Assembly (NCBI GenBank): GCA_046541515.1
Contig: JBKHDD010000071.1
Location: 1-22,453, forward strand
Source: CAYFVR01 sp046541515
Lineage (GTDB): Bacteria > Desulfobacterota > Desulfobacteria > Desulfobacterales > Desulfococcaceae
Direction: 5' to 3'
Length of the DNA stretch: 22,453 bases
In this document: one piece after another, positions 6,368 through 13,838 of the stretch
How the letters are laid out: each line of letters opens with the position of its first letter
How positions within the stretch are numbered: position 1 is the stretch's first letter
Program-made: the position numbers and the translations under genes
Notes under the pieces: model-generated
Databases searched by the model: none
The model's input: the letters and a program-made list of their open reading frames with translations, nothing else
Told to the model about the DNA's origin: nothing

Positions 6368-9253
6368 CTATTTCTCTCGCTCGAAGCAGACCGCCGGCGG
6401 ATTGACGGCGTCGGCGAGGTCGGCGCCGGAAAAGGTGGTCTCCCGGCAGACGGCGTTTTCCATCCGGGCCCCCACCAGCTTGGCGTTGCTCAGGTCCGCC
6501 TCGCTGAGATTGGTTTCGGACAAATCCGCGCCGGTGAGGTCGGCCCGGCTCAGATCGGCCCAGGTCAGGTCCGCTCCGCTCAGCCGCGCCCCCACCAGAA
6601 AGGCGTCCATCAGCTTGGCCATGTTGAGGCGGGCGTTGGCCAGCTCCGCCCCGTCCAGCCGGGTTTTGTTCAGCAGCGCCCAGGAAAGGTCGGCACGATC
6701 CAGCCGGACCCGCTTCATCACGGCCTGGGAAAAATCGGCCTCCCGCAGAACGGCTTCGGCCATGCGGGCCCCGGCCATGCGGGCCAGCCGGAAATCGGCC
6801 CGCCGGGCCGTCACGCCGGTCAACGCGGCCCGCTCCAGATTGCTCTCCCGAAGCTTGGCCTCCTGAAGGTTCGCGCCGGTGAAGATGGCCGCCTCCAGAT
6901 TGGCCCAGGTGAAATTGACTCCGGAGAGATTCGCGCCGGAAAGGTCGGCGCCGGAAAGGTCGGCCTCCACCGCGTCGGCGCCGGAAAGGTCGGCGCCGGA
7001 GAAATTGGCGCCCGACGCGTGAGCCCCCTTGAGTCGCACGCCGGAAAGCCGGACACCCGCCATCACCGCATCGGACAAAATGGCGTTCGAAAGGTCGGCG
7101 CCGGTCAGGTCGGCCTCGTGGAAATCGACCCAGGCCGCCCGAACGCCGCGCATTCGCGCCCCGCGCAGATCCGCGCCCCGCAGGTCGGCCCCGTTCAGTC
7201 GCGCGCCGGACAGATCGGCGTCCCGCAGCCGAGCGCCGGTCAGGTTGGCGCCGGAGAGATCCACGTCGGAAAGATCGGCCCGGGTCAGCCGCCCGTTGGA
7301 AAGGTCGGCGGCGGTGAGGTCGGCCCCGGCCAGGTTGGCGTTCATCAGCACCGCCCCGGAAAGCGCGGCCCTGTCCAGCCGCGCGCTCCGAAGGTTCGCC
7401 TGGTAGAGATTCGCCCCTTCCAGGTGGACGCCGGAAAGCGGAAGTCGTTCCAGATCGCCTTTTTCCCCGGAGAGAATGGCGGCCAAAAAACCGCGCACGT
7501 CCGGTCCAAGCTTCTCGTGGGGCACCGGGTTCTCCCCGCCCTTCCGAATCCGGTCCAGACAGCTTTCCGCGCAGAAGAAATGGGCGAAGGCCGGGTGGAC
7601 AAAGCCAAACGCGCCGGTTTCGTCCCGGGAAACGAACTCGCAGGTGGCCAGGGATTCCGCCGACGGATCGGCCCCGCCGCCCCGGGTTTCCTTTACGTGG
7701 GCTTCCGAAGGGGCCGGCAGTCGATCTCCGGAGAGGCGCGGCGTGTTCTCCCCGCTCACCATGCGGAGCGCCATCCGACGCAGCAGCGCCCCCCGTCCCT
7801 CCGCCGTGAGGCGGGACCGCCAGTCGTCCCGGTCGCGCCACAGATCGGTATAGGCCCTGAACAGATCGGCCAACCCCACTTCGTCCCGGTCGCGCCAAAT
7901 CGGAACCGTTCGGGCGATCATTTCCCGAAGCAACGGGACGGGGACCAGCGATTCCGCGCGGCCCGCCAGGCCAAGCAGATTGCGGGCCGCGATGCCGTCG
8001 CCCAGCGCGTGGACCACGAATTTTCGGAAATCCTCGGGGTCGGAGAACCGTTTGGGAAGCAGGTGCACCAGCTGAAAATTGCCCGAGGCGGCATATTCCC
8101 GGTACAACGGGGAAAAATTGGCCAACCCGCCGGCGGCGTCGGCCAAAAAATAGTGGGGTCGGCTGGTCAGCGCCACCTTGTTGGCCGGTTGAGGTTTTTC
8201 CAGACCGTCCTCCAGAAGCACATTTTTCATGGCCAGCCGGGAAATGGCTTCCAGGTGGGTCTCGGTTAAAAACCGGTCCTCGGCCGACCCCATCTCGTCG
8301 AATCCGTCCACGAAGAAGAAAAATCGGCCGCGCAGAAGCAGGTCCTGAAGGGCGATCACCGAAAGCCGCACCCCGAAGCAGGCCTCGAATCGATCGATGA
8401 GATGCGCTTCGACGTTGAGCCGGCCGGAGATTCCCGCCAGGGAGAGAAAGACCGGCATCCGCTCCGCCTCCGGCGCGGCGAGGAACCGGCGCACCCGTTC
8501 CACGAAATAATGGAGGGCGAAGGCGGTCTTGCCGGAACCGACCCCGCCCAGCACCCCGAGAAAATTGAGGTTGGGATCGGCCGCGAAGCGGTCCAGCAGA
8601 TCGTCCAGCAAAAATTGTTTGCCCTGCTTGTTGGCGAAAAAGGTCGGCCGATATCCCCCGCGCAAATCCACGGTGGCCATTTCGGGAATCAGAAAGCCAT
8701 GGCCGCTCCGGCGGGTTTCGGCCCAGTTTTCATACTGATGGATCAGGGTCTGAAAGTATTCGTTCACCGCCTCGGGAGGCAGGGCGGGCGGTTTTTTTCG
8801 ACTTCGGGCCGGGACTTCCGCGCCGGACGGGGTCAGATCGAAACTCCCCAGGATCTGGGCGTGGAGTTCCGGGGCCAAAAAGAAGAGCTGCCGCTCGAAG
8901 GCCGCCGGCATCCACACCAGCACCACGTCGGCCGGATGGAGCAATAGCCCCTGCAGGCGTCCCATCAAATCCATGCGAGCCGCCTCGGTCAGGTGCTCGA
9001 TTCCCAGCACCTGCACCAGCCGCCCCTCCGCCGGCGCCGATCGCGGCTCCAGCATGGAAGGATCGGCGTCGATCTCGGTCAGGTCCAGCCGGAACCTGGC
9101 CCGGCCCGGCGCCTCCTTCAATTCGAATTGGCGGCACACTTCCCGGCAGTCGGCGTCGGGGCAGATGACCGCGAACACCCCGGTGGCCCCGAGGGCCAGT
9201 TCCGATTGCAGCGCCTTCAAGCCGTCCGCGGCGGCGGGAGGGGCCGAGGTCAT
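6368..9253 (-). CDS. NACHT (STAND) NTPase with N-terminal iSTAND-like domain and C-terminal pentapeptide-repeat solenoid
   Basis: A 961-residue multidomain protein. Residues about 1-150 lack a P-loop but end in VVLVWMPAAFERQLFFLAPE. This resembles, from memory, the inactive STAND-like domains in bacterial conflict proteins, which read roughly 'LVLWLP-x-AL-x-x-LA-x-x-APD'. An active NACHT follows: Walker A GVLGGVGSGKTAF near 230-243, PVFLSLAG near 270, and Walker B FFFFVDGFDEM near 310-320. A helical arm and winged-helix-like region extends to about 600. Residues about 603-950 are tandem pentapeptides of the A(D/N)LSG type. The ATG overlaps the stop of the upstream ATPase by 4 bases (ATGA), and the radical SAM gene follows after 1 base. 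The likely role is a ligand-gated switch in antiphage defence or signalling, which is inference. No effector nuclease, TIR or transmembrane domain is visible. Confidence 0.9.
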   Translation of the reverse strand: MTSAPPAAADGLKALQSELALGATGVFAVICPDADCREVCRQFELKEAPGRARFRLDLTEIDADPSMLEPRSAPAEGRLVQVLGIEHLTEAARMDLMGRLQGLLLHPADVVLVWMPAAFERQLFFLAPELHAQILGSFDLTPSGAEVPARSRKKPPALPPEAVNEYFQTLIHQYENWAETRRSGHGFLIPEMATVDLRGGYRPTFFANKQGKQFLLDDLLDRFAADPNLNFLGVLGGVGSGKTAFALHYFVERVRRFLAAPEAERMPVFLSLAGISGRLNVEAHLIDRFEACFGVRLSVIALQDLLLRGRFFFFVDGFDEMGSAEDRFLTETHLEAISRLAMKNVLLEDGLEKPQPANKVALTSRPHYFLADAAGGLANFSPLYREYAASGNFQLVHLLPKRFSDPEDFRKFVVHALGDGIAARNLLGLAGRAESLVPVPLLREMIARTVPIWRDRDEVGLADLFRAYTDLWRDRDDWRSRLTAEGRGALLRRMALRMVSGENTPRLSGDRLPAPSEAHVKETRGGGADPSAESLATCEFVSRDETGAFGFVHPAFAHFFCAESCLDRIRKGGENPVPHEKLGPDVRGFLAAILSGEKGDLERLPLSGVHLEGANLYQANLRSARLDRAALSGAVLMNANLAGADLTAADLSNGRLTRADLSDVDLSGANLTGARLRDADLSGARLNGADLRGADLRGARMRGVRAAWVDFHEADLTGADLSNAILSDAVMAGVRLSGVRLKGAHASGANFSGADLSGADAVEADLSGADLSGANLSGVNFTWANLEAAIFTGANLQEAKLRESNLERAALTGVTARRADFRLARMAGARMAEAVLREADFSQAVMKRVRLDRADLSWALLNKTRLDGAELANARLNMAKLMDAFLVGARLSGADLTWADLSRADLTGADLSETNLSEADLSNAKLVGARMENAVCRETTFSGADLADAVNPPAVCFEREK
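6404..7447 (-). repeat. Pentapeptide-repeat array (about 69 repeats) inside the NACHT gene
   Basis: The DNA has a degenerate 15-base periodicity, with recurring variants of GGCGCCGGAAAGGTC on the plus strand. It encodes roughly 69 successive pentapeptides with Leu or Phe at the central position and Ala, Ser or Gly flanking. Known pentapeptide proteins form right-handed quadrilateral beta-helices with about 20 residues per coil, so this array would make about 17 coils. The repeats are diverged rather than identical, so it is an old protein repeat and not a recent DNA expansion. Confidence 0.9.
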
Positions 9254-10668
9254 GGCCGGGCCTCCTCTCCGTTGGGGAGAATGGCGGGAGCGGGCTCAAA
9301 CCAGGGATCGCCCTCGGCGGGGCCGTTTGGGAGAACAAAACCGTACCGCAGGAGATAGGCCGCCTCCCCTTCCGGCACGGCGTTCAACGTTCGGGTTTCC
9401 GCGATCCGTTCCAACGCGTTGCCGTGGGTCTCCCGATCCAGAAATCGGGTTCGCAGCCGGGCTTCGCTTTGAACGGCCGCCGCCGCGAGGTCCCGGCTCA
9501 GTCGATCGGCGTCCTCGGCGGCGGCTCGCGCCAAGGCCTTTCGGGCCAACGACAGCAGGTCCCGCAACACCCCGCCGCTCCCCTGGATCAACGGGGTCAG
9601 CGCCTCGCCGGGGGCGATGTCCGGGTCCAGGCGACGGGCCAACACCTCCCGAAGTCGCTCCACGCCTTCGGGATCGGGCCGTCCCTCCCGGTCCCGAAGG
9701 GGCGTCGGCCGCAGGGCCGGGGCCAAATCTACGCCGGGAGCGTCGCCGATCATGGTTCGGGGCGGCAGGCCGGCCAACAGTTTGATCCCCCGCGCCGAAA
9801 AGTCCAATCCCCCGGCCCCGAAAAGGGTTTCCGCCGCGCCCCGGCCCAGCTTGCCGATGTCGTCCACCACCAGCAACGGGTCTCGGGGCGCCTCCGCCCA
9901 GGCGTGTTCCAGAAACAGGGGCTTGTAATGAAGGGCCTGAAGCTCGCCCACGGCGTTTTCCAGGGCCCGGAAAAAGCCGACTTCGCCCCGAAAGGAACGG
10001 CCCATCAACCCCGCCACCGCCTCCAGCACCCGGTCGGAGACTTCCGCCTCCCGGAGCCGACGGAGGGCGTCTTCGGTGAGTTGATAGGCCCCCACCGTGT
10101 TCCGGGAAAATTTGCCGGCCAGTTCCGCGAGCGCCGCGGAGAGCCGGTCGGGGTCGGCCTCCAGCTCCTCCCGAAGGATGGCCCGAAACCGGCCGTCGGC
10201 CCGAAGCCGCCGCCGGAGATGGTGCGGTCGAAGCTCTTCCGCCCCGGCGCCCTTTCGAGTGGAAGCGCCCAGCAACTTCCGCAGATTGTCCACGCCCGGG
10301 TCAATCCCCGCCGCCGGGGCGGCGTCCGCCAGGGCCAGATAGGCGATGAATTCCAGATCGGCGGGCCGGGCGTCCAGCAGGTGGAGACTTCCCGCCAGGG
10401 AAACGAAAACCGGATGGTATCGTTCGGCGACGAAATCGGACGCAATCAACCGGCCCAGCAGGGTGGAGACGCCGGTCCCCCCCACGGCGGTCCAGCGGAC
10501 GGGGGTTCGCCCGGGGGACCGTTCCAGCGTCTGAAAAAGGGCGGAGAGGGTCGGCTCCAGAATGCCTTCCACGGCCACCCCTTGGGGATCTTCCGGGGGC
10601 AACGGACCCGGCGCGAGCCGTTTATAGGCCGCGGCGAGACGGGGAATGCGGGATTCGGCGTCGGTCAT
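9250..10668 (-). CDS. P-loop ATPase-like partner protein with degenerate Walker A
   Basis: A 472-residue protein. The N-terminus YKRLAPGPLPPEDPQG (about residues 15-30) followed by a predicted P-loop domain resembles bacterial AAA/STAND partner ATPases whose P-loop reads FTGHRGSGKST. Here the corresponding site (about residues 61-70) reads VGGTGVSTLL, so the catalytic lysine is replaced by valine. A Walker-B-like strand LLVVDDIGKL lies near 265-275. The middle is helical and charged, with many Arg, Glu and Ala. Nucleotide hydrolysis is therefore doubtful and a sensor or scaffold role is plausible. The ATG at 10668 has only a weak Shine-Dalgarno site. The stop overlaps the NACHT start by 4 bases, so the two were probably selected as a stoichiometric pair. 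The exact family is not certain. Confidence 0.75.
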   Translation of the reverse strand: MTDAESRIPRLAAAYKRLAPGPLPPEDPQGVAVEGILEPTLSALFQTLERSPGRTPVRWTAVGGTGVSTLLGRLIASDFVAERYHPVFVSLAGSLHLLDARPADLEFIAYLALADAAPAAGIDPGVDNLRKLLGASTRKGAGAEELRPHHLRRRLRADGRFRAILREELEADPDRLSAALAELAGKFSRNTVGAYQLTEDALRRLREAEVSDRVLEAVAGLMGRSFRGEVGFFRALENAVGELQALHYKPLFLEHAWAEAPRDPLLVVDDIGKLGRGAAETLFGAGGLDFSARGIKLLAGLPPRTMIGDAPGVDLAPALRPTPLRDREGRPDPEGVERLREVLARRLDPDIAPGEALTPLIQGSGGVLRDLLSLARKALARAAAEDADRLSRDLAAAAVQSEARLRTRFLDRETHGNALERIAETRTLNAVPEGEAAYLLRYGFVLPNGPAEGDPWFEPAPAILPNGEEARP

Positions 10669-10766
10669 GAAAGGGTTCCGTTTCCGGGGGTTGCGGGTCG
10701 TTGGGGCGGATTTCCGTCTTATGTTCCGTGCACGCGGGGCAATGCCGCCTTTCTTCCGGAGGTCCG

Positions 10767-11317
10767 GTGTCCCCTTCCCCCATTTCCACGCGACGGATCG
10801 TGTCGACCGGCGCGCCCTGTTCCGGAAAAACCACCCTCCTGGAAGCGTTGGCTCGCCGGGGCTTCGCCGTGGTTCCGGAAACCGCCCGGGCGCTCATCGA
10901 ATCGGAGCTTCGACAGGGCCGAACCCTGGAACAGATCCGTCGCGATCCCCTGGCGTTCCAGCGGCGCGCGCCGCTCAGGGGCTGCGGCCGGACCAGCCGC
11001 TGTTTTTGGACCGGGAATTGCTGAACCGCGCGGCCTACCTTCGGTTCCACAAGCTGGACCCCGGAGAGGCCATGGATGCGGCCAAACGCTTTGGGCACGC
11101 CGCCGTGCTGCTGTTGGAGCGGTTGCCGTTTGAAAAGGACGCCGCGCGATCCGAAGACGAGGCGGCGGCGGTCCGGCTGGAAACCCTGCCGGCGGACACT
11201 TGCCGCCGGGCCGGCTATCGCCCTCTTCGCCTCCCGGTTTTGCCGGCGCCCGAACGCGTGGATCGAGCGGCGGCCCTTTTGGGGGAAGCGGGGGAATTCC
11301 GGACCGATTTCTTTTGA
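10767..11317 (+). pseudogene. AAA_28-type ATP/GTP-binding protein, frameshifted
   Basis: Two overlapping frames join into one AAA_28-like protein. The first, from GTG 10767 with GGAGG 5-6 bases upstream, encodes RRIVSTGAPCSGKTTLLEAL (intact P-loop) and PETARALIESELRQG, ending at LAFQRR. The reading then moves to the next frame, which encodes QPLFLDRELLNRAAYLRFHK, a region ending ERLPFEKD and DEAAAVRLETL, and VLPAPERVDRAAALL. Both halves match, in order, the family as I remember it. The break lies in the GC tract 10961-10972, consistent with loss of one base. Unrepaired, the first frame stops at 11024. A sequencing error is possible. It is divergent from the ATPase gene at 10668, and its 3' end overlaps the convergent rluF-like gene. 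Confidence 0.7.
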
Positions 11318-12018
11318 AGCCCCGAAAGCAGGGCGTCCCGTTCCGCGTCGGTCAAATGCCGCCATTCCCCTTCGGCCAAGCCGCCCAGTCGCACCCCGGC
11401 CACGCGAATTCGCTTCAAGGTCACGACCTCCGCGCCGACCTTCCCCACCATGCGACGAATCTGGCGATTGCGTCCCTCTTGAAGAATGATCCGAAACCGG
11501 TCCGGCCCCAGCCGTTCCACCCGGGCGGGCCGCGTTCGAGCCCCCTGGACGGGCAGGCCGTCGGCCATTTTCTGCAGCGCCCCGTCGCTGATTTTCCGGT
11601 CCACCGTCACCAGGTACTCCTTCTCATGGTCGAAGGACGGATGGGCCAGCCGGTGGTGCAGGAAGCCGTCGTTGGTCAGCAACAAGAGCCCGGTGGAGTC
11701 CTTGTCCAGCCGACCGATGGGATACACCCGCTCCGGCAAATCGATGAGGTCCAGCACAATGGGCGTCTTCGGCTGATCGCAACTCGCAACGTAACCCTTG
11801 GGCTTGTGCAGGGCCAGGTAGAGCGAGCGTTTCTGGATGGTCGCGGGCCGCCCGTCGAACTCCACCCGGTCGGCGTCCGGGTCCACCTGCGTGCCCATTT
11901 CGGTCACCACTTTCCCGTTCACCCGCACCCGGCCGGCCTGGATATACCGCTCGCCTCGTCGCCGGGAGCAGACCCCCGCGGCGGAAAGAAACTTTTGCAG
12001 ACGGACCGGTTCGCCCAC
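11215..12018 (-). CDS. rluF: RluF-like rRNA pseudouridine synthase (RsuA family)
   Basis: A 267-residue protein with an S4 RNA-binding domain at residues 5-55 (VRLQKFLSAAGVCSRR) and an RsuA-type catalytic domain. The nucleophile is Asp105 in GRLDKDSTGLLLLTNDG. HEKEYLVTVDRKISD and LAEGEWRHLTDAE are closer to RluF, which modifies U2604 of E. coli 23S rRNA, than to RluB or RsuA. The exact target here is not proven. It starts at GTG 12018, five bases after the stop of the small upstream gene, without a strong ribosome site. The last 30 or so residues are a basic Ser/Arg/Lys-rich tail. The DNA for that tail is also the antisense of the end of the AAA_28-like gene (103-base convergent overlap). Confidence 0.9.
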   Translation of the reverse strand: MGEPVRLQKFLSAAGVCSRRRGERYIQAGRVRVNGKVVTEMGTQVDPDADRVEFDGRPATIQKRSLYLALHKPKGYVASCDQPKTPIVLDLIDLPERVYPIGRLDKDSTGLLLLTNDGFLHHRLAHPSFDHEKEYLVTVDRKISDGALQKMADGLPVQGARTRPARVERLGPDRFRIILQEGRNRQIRRMVGKVGAEVVTLKRIRVAGVRLGGLAEGEWRHLTDAERDALLSGLQKKSVRNSPASPKRAAARSTRSGAGKTGRRRGR

Positions 12019-12023
12019 GGCAA

Positions 12024-12221
12024 TCAGACTTCGAACGTCACGACCCGGATCAGGCCGATGCTTGCGCCGGAGTCGTCGGTGGTGCAGGCGTCGCTCACCG
12101 AAACCACCCGCTTGACGCCCGTTTTCTCCAGAAACGCGTTCACGTTTTGATCCAGGGCCATCAATTCGTTCTTGGCCTCGAATATCTTCAGGGGACTGGT
12201 GAAGGTTTTGACTTTGATCAT
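12024..12221 (-). CDS. Small conserved-looking protein of unknown function
   Basis: A 65-residue protein, MIKVKTFTSPLKIFEAKNEL at the start and ASIGLIRVVTFEV at the end. The ATG at 12221 is chosen because GGAGG precedes it by about 7 bases; an upstream in-frame extension has no ribosome site. The composition (alternating beta strand, an acidic helix at about 13-32, strand VKRVVSVSDACTTD, final strand) suggests a compact alpha/beta fold. One Cys lies near residue 45. I do not recognise a characterised family. It is followed after 5 bases by the pseudouridine synthase, so they are probably co-transcribed. An 8-base direct repeat lies 37-55 bases upstream. Confidence 0.75.
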   Translation of the reverse strand: MIKVKTFTSPLKIFEAKNELMALDQNVNAFLEKTGVKRVVSVSDACTTDDSGASIGLIRVVTFEV

Positions 12222-12257
12222 GGGGGTCCTCCGTGTTGACTTTGGAAGATTGGGGAA

Positions 12258-12276
12258 TTCGATCACTTTTCGATCA
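12258..12276. repeat. Tandem operator-like direct repeat TTCGATCA, 11-base period
   Basis: TTCGATCA occurs at 12258-12265 and again at 12269-12276. The centres are 11 bases apart, about one helical turn, so two protein subunits would face the same side. The site lies upstream of the 65-residue unknown gene on the minus strand, where a regulator could sit. A separate short dyad, GATGAA-T-TTCATC, is at 12307-12319. Function is inferred from position only. Confidence 0.35.
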
Positions 12277-12340
12277 AAACTCGGCCGGGTGCGACACGCG
12301 CAAGGAGATGAATTTCATCCATTCATGCCAGTCGGATGGC

Positions 12341-13525
12341 TCACGTCCGATAATCGGCGTTGATCCGAACGTAGTCGAAGGAAAAATCGCAGGTCAGCAC
12401 CGAGGCCCGCCCTTCGCCCAATCCCAGGTCGATGGTCAGGGTGTACTCGGGGGTCTTGAGCACCTCGGTGGCCCGGGTTTCGGCCTCCCCTCCCAGGCCG
12501 GCCCCATCCGCCACCATCTGGACGTCGTTGAAAAAAATGGCGAGCTTTTCCGGCACAAGCGGCGCGCCGGCCCGCCCCGCCGCCGCGACAATCCGGCCCC
12601 AGTTGGCGTCTTCTCCGAAGAGCGCGGTTTTCACCAGGCTGGAATGGGCCACCGTGTCTGCCACGGCCCGGGCGTCGGCGTCGGTCAGCGCCCCTCGCAC
12701 GGCCACCTCGCAGAGCTTGGTCGCCCCCTCGCCGTCTCGCACCACCATCCGGGCCAAGGCGTCCATGACTTGCAGGAGCGCCTTTTGAAACGCGCCACGT
12801 CCCGGCTCCGAATCTACGGACGCGCCGGACACGCCGTTGGCCAACAGCAGCACGGTGTCGTTGGTGCTGGTGTCGCCGTCCACGGTGATCCGGTTAAAGG
12901 TGGCGTCCGTCGCCGCGCGCAGGGCCTGGCGCAAGGTCTCCGGCGAGGCCGCCGCGTCCGAAAAAACGTAGCAGAGCATGGTGGCCATGTCCGGCCGGAT
13001 CATGCCCGATCCTTTGGCCACGCCGGTCACGGTGAAGGTTTGGCCCCCGGCCCGCCCCTGGGCGGTGGCCGTCTTGGTCGCCAGATCGGTGGTCAGGATG
13101 GCCTTGGCGAAGTCTTCCAGGCCGTCGGGCCGAAGGCTTTTGGCGAGTTCGGGCACGGCCGAGGCAATCCGATCCACCGGCAGGGGCTGGCCAATGACGC
13201 CGGTGGAGCCCACGCAGATCAATTCGTCCGGCAGGGAAAGGGCTTCGGCGGCGGACCGCGACATGGCCAGGGCGTCCCGCATGCCCACGCCGCCGGCGCA
13301 ACAGTTGGCGTTGCCGCTGTTCACCAGCACGGCCTGGCAACGGCCGCCCCGGACCCGTTCCCGGTCCAGCCGCACCGGCGCGGCGACCACCCGGTTGCGG
13401 GTGAACACGCCGGCCACGCCGGCGGGAACGTCGGAGACCACCAGACCCAAATCCAATCGATGGCGATACTTTATGCCGGCGGCCACCGCGGCGGCCCGGA
13501 ATCCCGGGCAAAATCCCTGTTCCAT
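12341..13525 (-). CDS. argJ: Bifunctional glutamate N-acetyltransferase / amino-acid acetyltransferase ArgJ
   Basis: A 394-residue protein of normal ArgJ length. It contains AGIKYRHRLDLGLVVSD near 17-33, NSGNANCCAGG near 68-78 and CVGSTGVIGQPLP. The autocleavage site is KGSGMIRPDMATML, with Thr182 as the nucleophile exposed when the precursor splits into alpha and beta chains. The C-terminus reads YVRINADYRT, as in family members. It transfers acetyl from N-acetylornithine to glutamate in cyclic arginine biosynthesis and may also make N-acetylglutamate from acetyl-CoA. The ATG at 13525 has AAGGA 9 bases upstream; a longer in-frame upstream extension is not part of the protein. No other arg genes are in the window. 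A candidate promoter is at 13715-13744. Confidence 0.96.
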   Translation of the reverse strand: MEQGFCPGFRAAAVAAGIKYRHRLDLGLVVSDVPAGVAGVFTRNRVVAAPVRLDRERVRGGRCQAVLVNSGNANCCAGGVGMRDALAMSRSAAEALSLPDELICVGSTGVIGQPLPVDRIASAVPELAKSLRPDGLEDFAKAILTTDLATKTATAQGRAGGQTFTVTGVAKGSGMIRPDMATMLCYVFSDAAASPETLRQALRAATDATFNRITVDGDTSTNDTVLLLANGVSGASVDSEPGRGAFQKALLQVMDALARMVVRDGEGATKLCEVAVRGALTDADARAVADTVAHSSLVKTALFGEDANWGRIVAAAGRAGAPLVPEKLAIFFNDVQMVADGAGLGGEAETRATEVLKTPEYTLTIDLGLGEGRASVLTCDFSFDYVRINADYRT

Positions 13526-13568
13526 TCCGTCTTCCTTTGCCTTCTTTCCGATTTTCGCCCTTCCGGCT

Positions 13569-13597
13569 TTGACATTCCGGCGCAACGGGCCTACTAT
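13569..13597 (+). promoter_or_regulatory. Candidate sigma70 promoter toward the selenoprotein operon
   Basis: A perfect TTGACA (13569-13574) is followed after 17 bases by TACTAT (13592-13597, four of six consensus bases). Transcription would begin near 13604, about 235 bases before the ATG at 13839. A plus-strand TATAAT closer to the gene (13717-13722) is an alternative but lacks a recognisable -35 box. Confidence 0.4.
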
Positions 13598-13714
13598 CTC
13601 GCTTTTTTCCAGGTTCCCGCTCCCCGACACCGAAGCGGAAACCCAAAACGAAGATCGGGCGGACCGCGCCCCACCCCATCGTTTATCGGGGACCGATTTC
13701 CGGTTAACCCGCCA

Positions 13715-13744
13715 GATATAATCGGTTTCGGGCGGGCTTGTCAA
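13715..13744 (-). promoter_or_regulatory. Candidate sigma70 promoter for argJ
   Basis: On the minus strand a perfect TTGACA (13744-13739) is followed after 18 bases by TATATC (13720-13715, four of six). Transcription would start near 13708 and give a leader of about 180 bases before the argJ ATG at 13525, passing through the facing plus-strand promoter. Confidence 0.45.
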
Positions 13745-13838
13745 TCGTTGGCGTCGGCATTGGCGTAGGCATTCAAAACGGCATTCGGCAGGACGTCCAG
13801 ACCAAGAGGGACGATCCGTCCACCCCACGGAGGCCGCC

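Larger units (their letters stand above)
13526..13838. other. Divergent intergenic region between argJ and the selenoprotein operon
   Basis: These 313 bases hold no convincing gene. They contain two candidate promoters that face each other, listed separately, and a plus-strand TATAAT at 13717-13722 with no matching -35 box. If both promoters work, the two leaders are complementary over about 100 bases. Confidence 0.6.

Noticed and set aside
6404..7447. Tandem repeats considered as a CRISPR array or minisatellite
   Set aside because: The units are diverged, codon-phased at 15 bases and encode pentapeptides; there are no constant repeats with unique spacers.
6312..7898. A 528-codon minus-strand frame rich in Arg, Gly and Ser
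   Set aside because: It is an alternative frame of the pentapeptide-repeat region; its low-complexity composition follows from the 15-base repeat.
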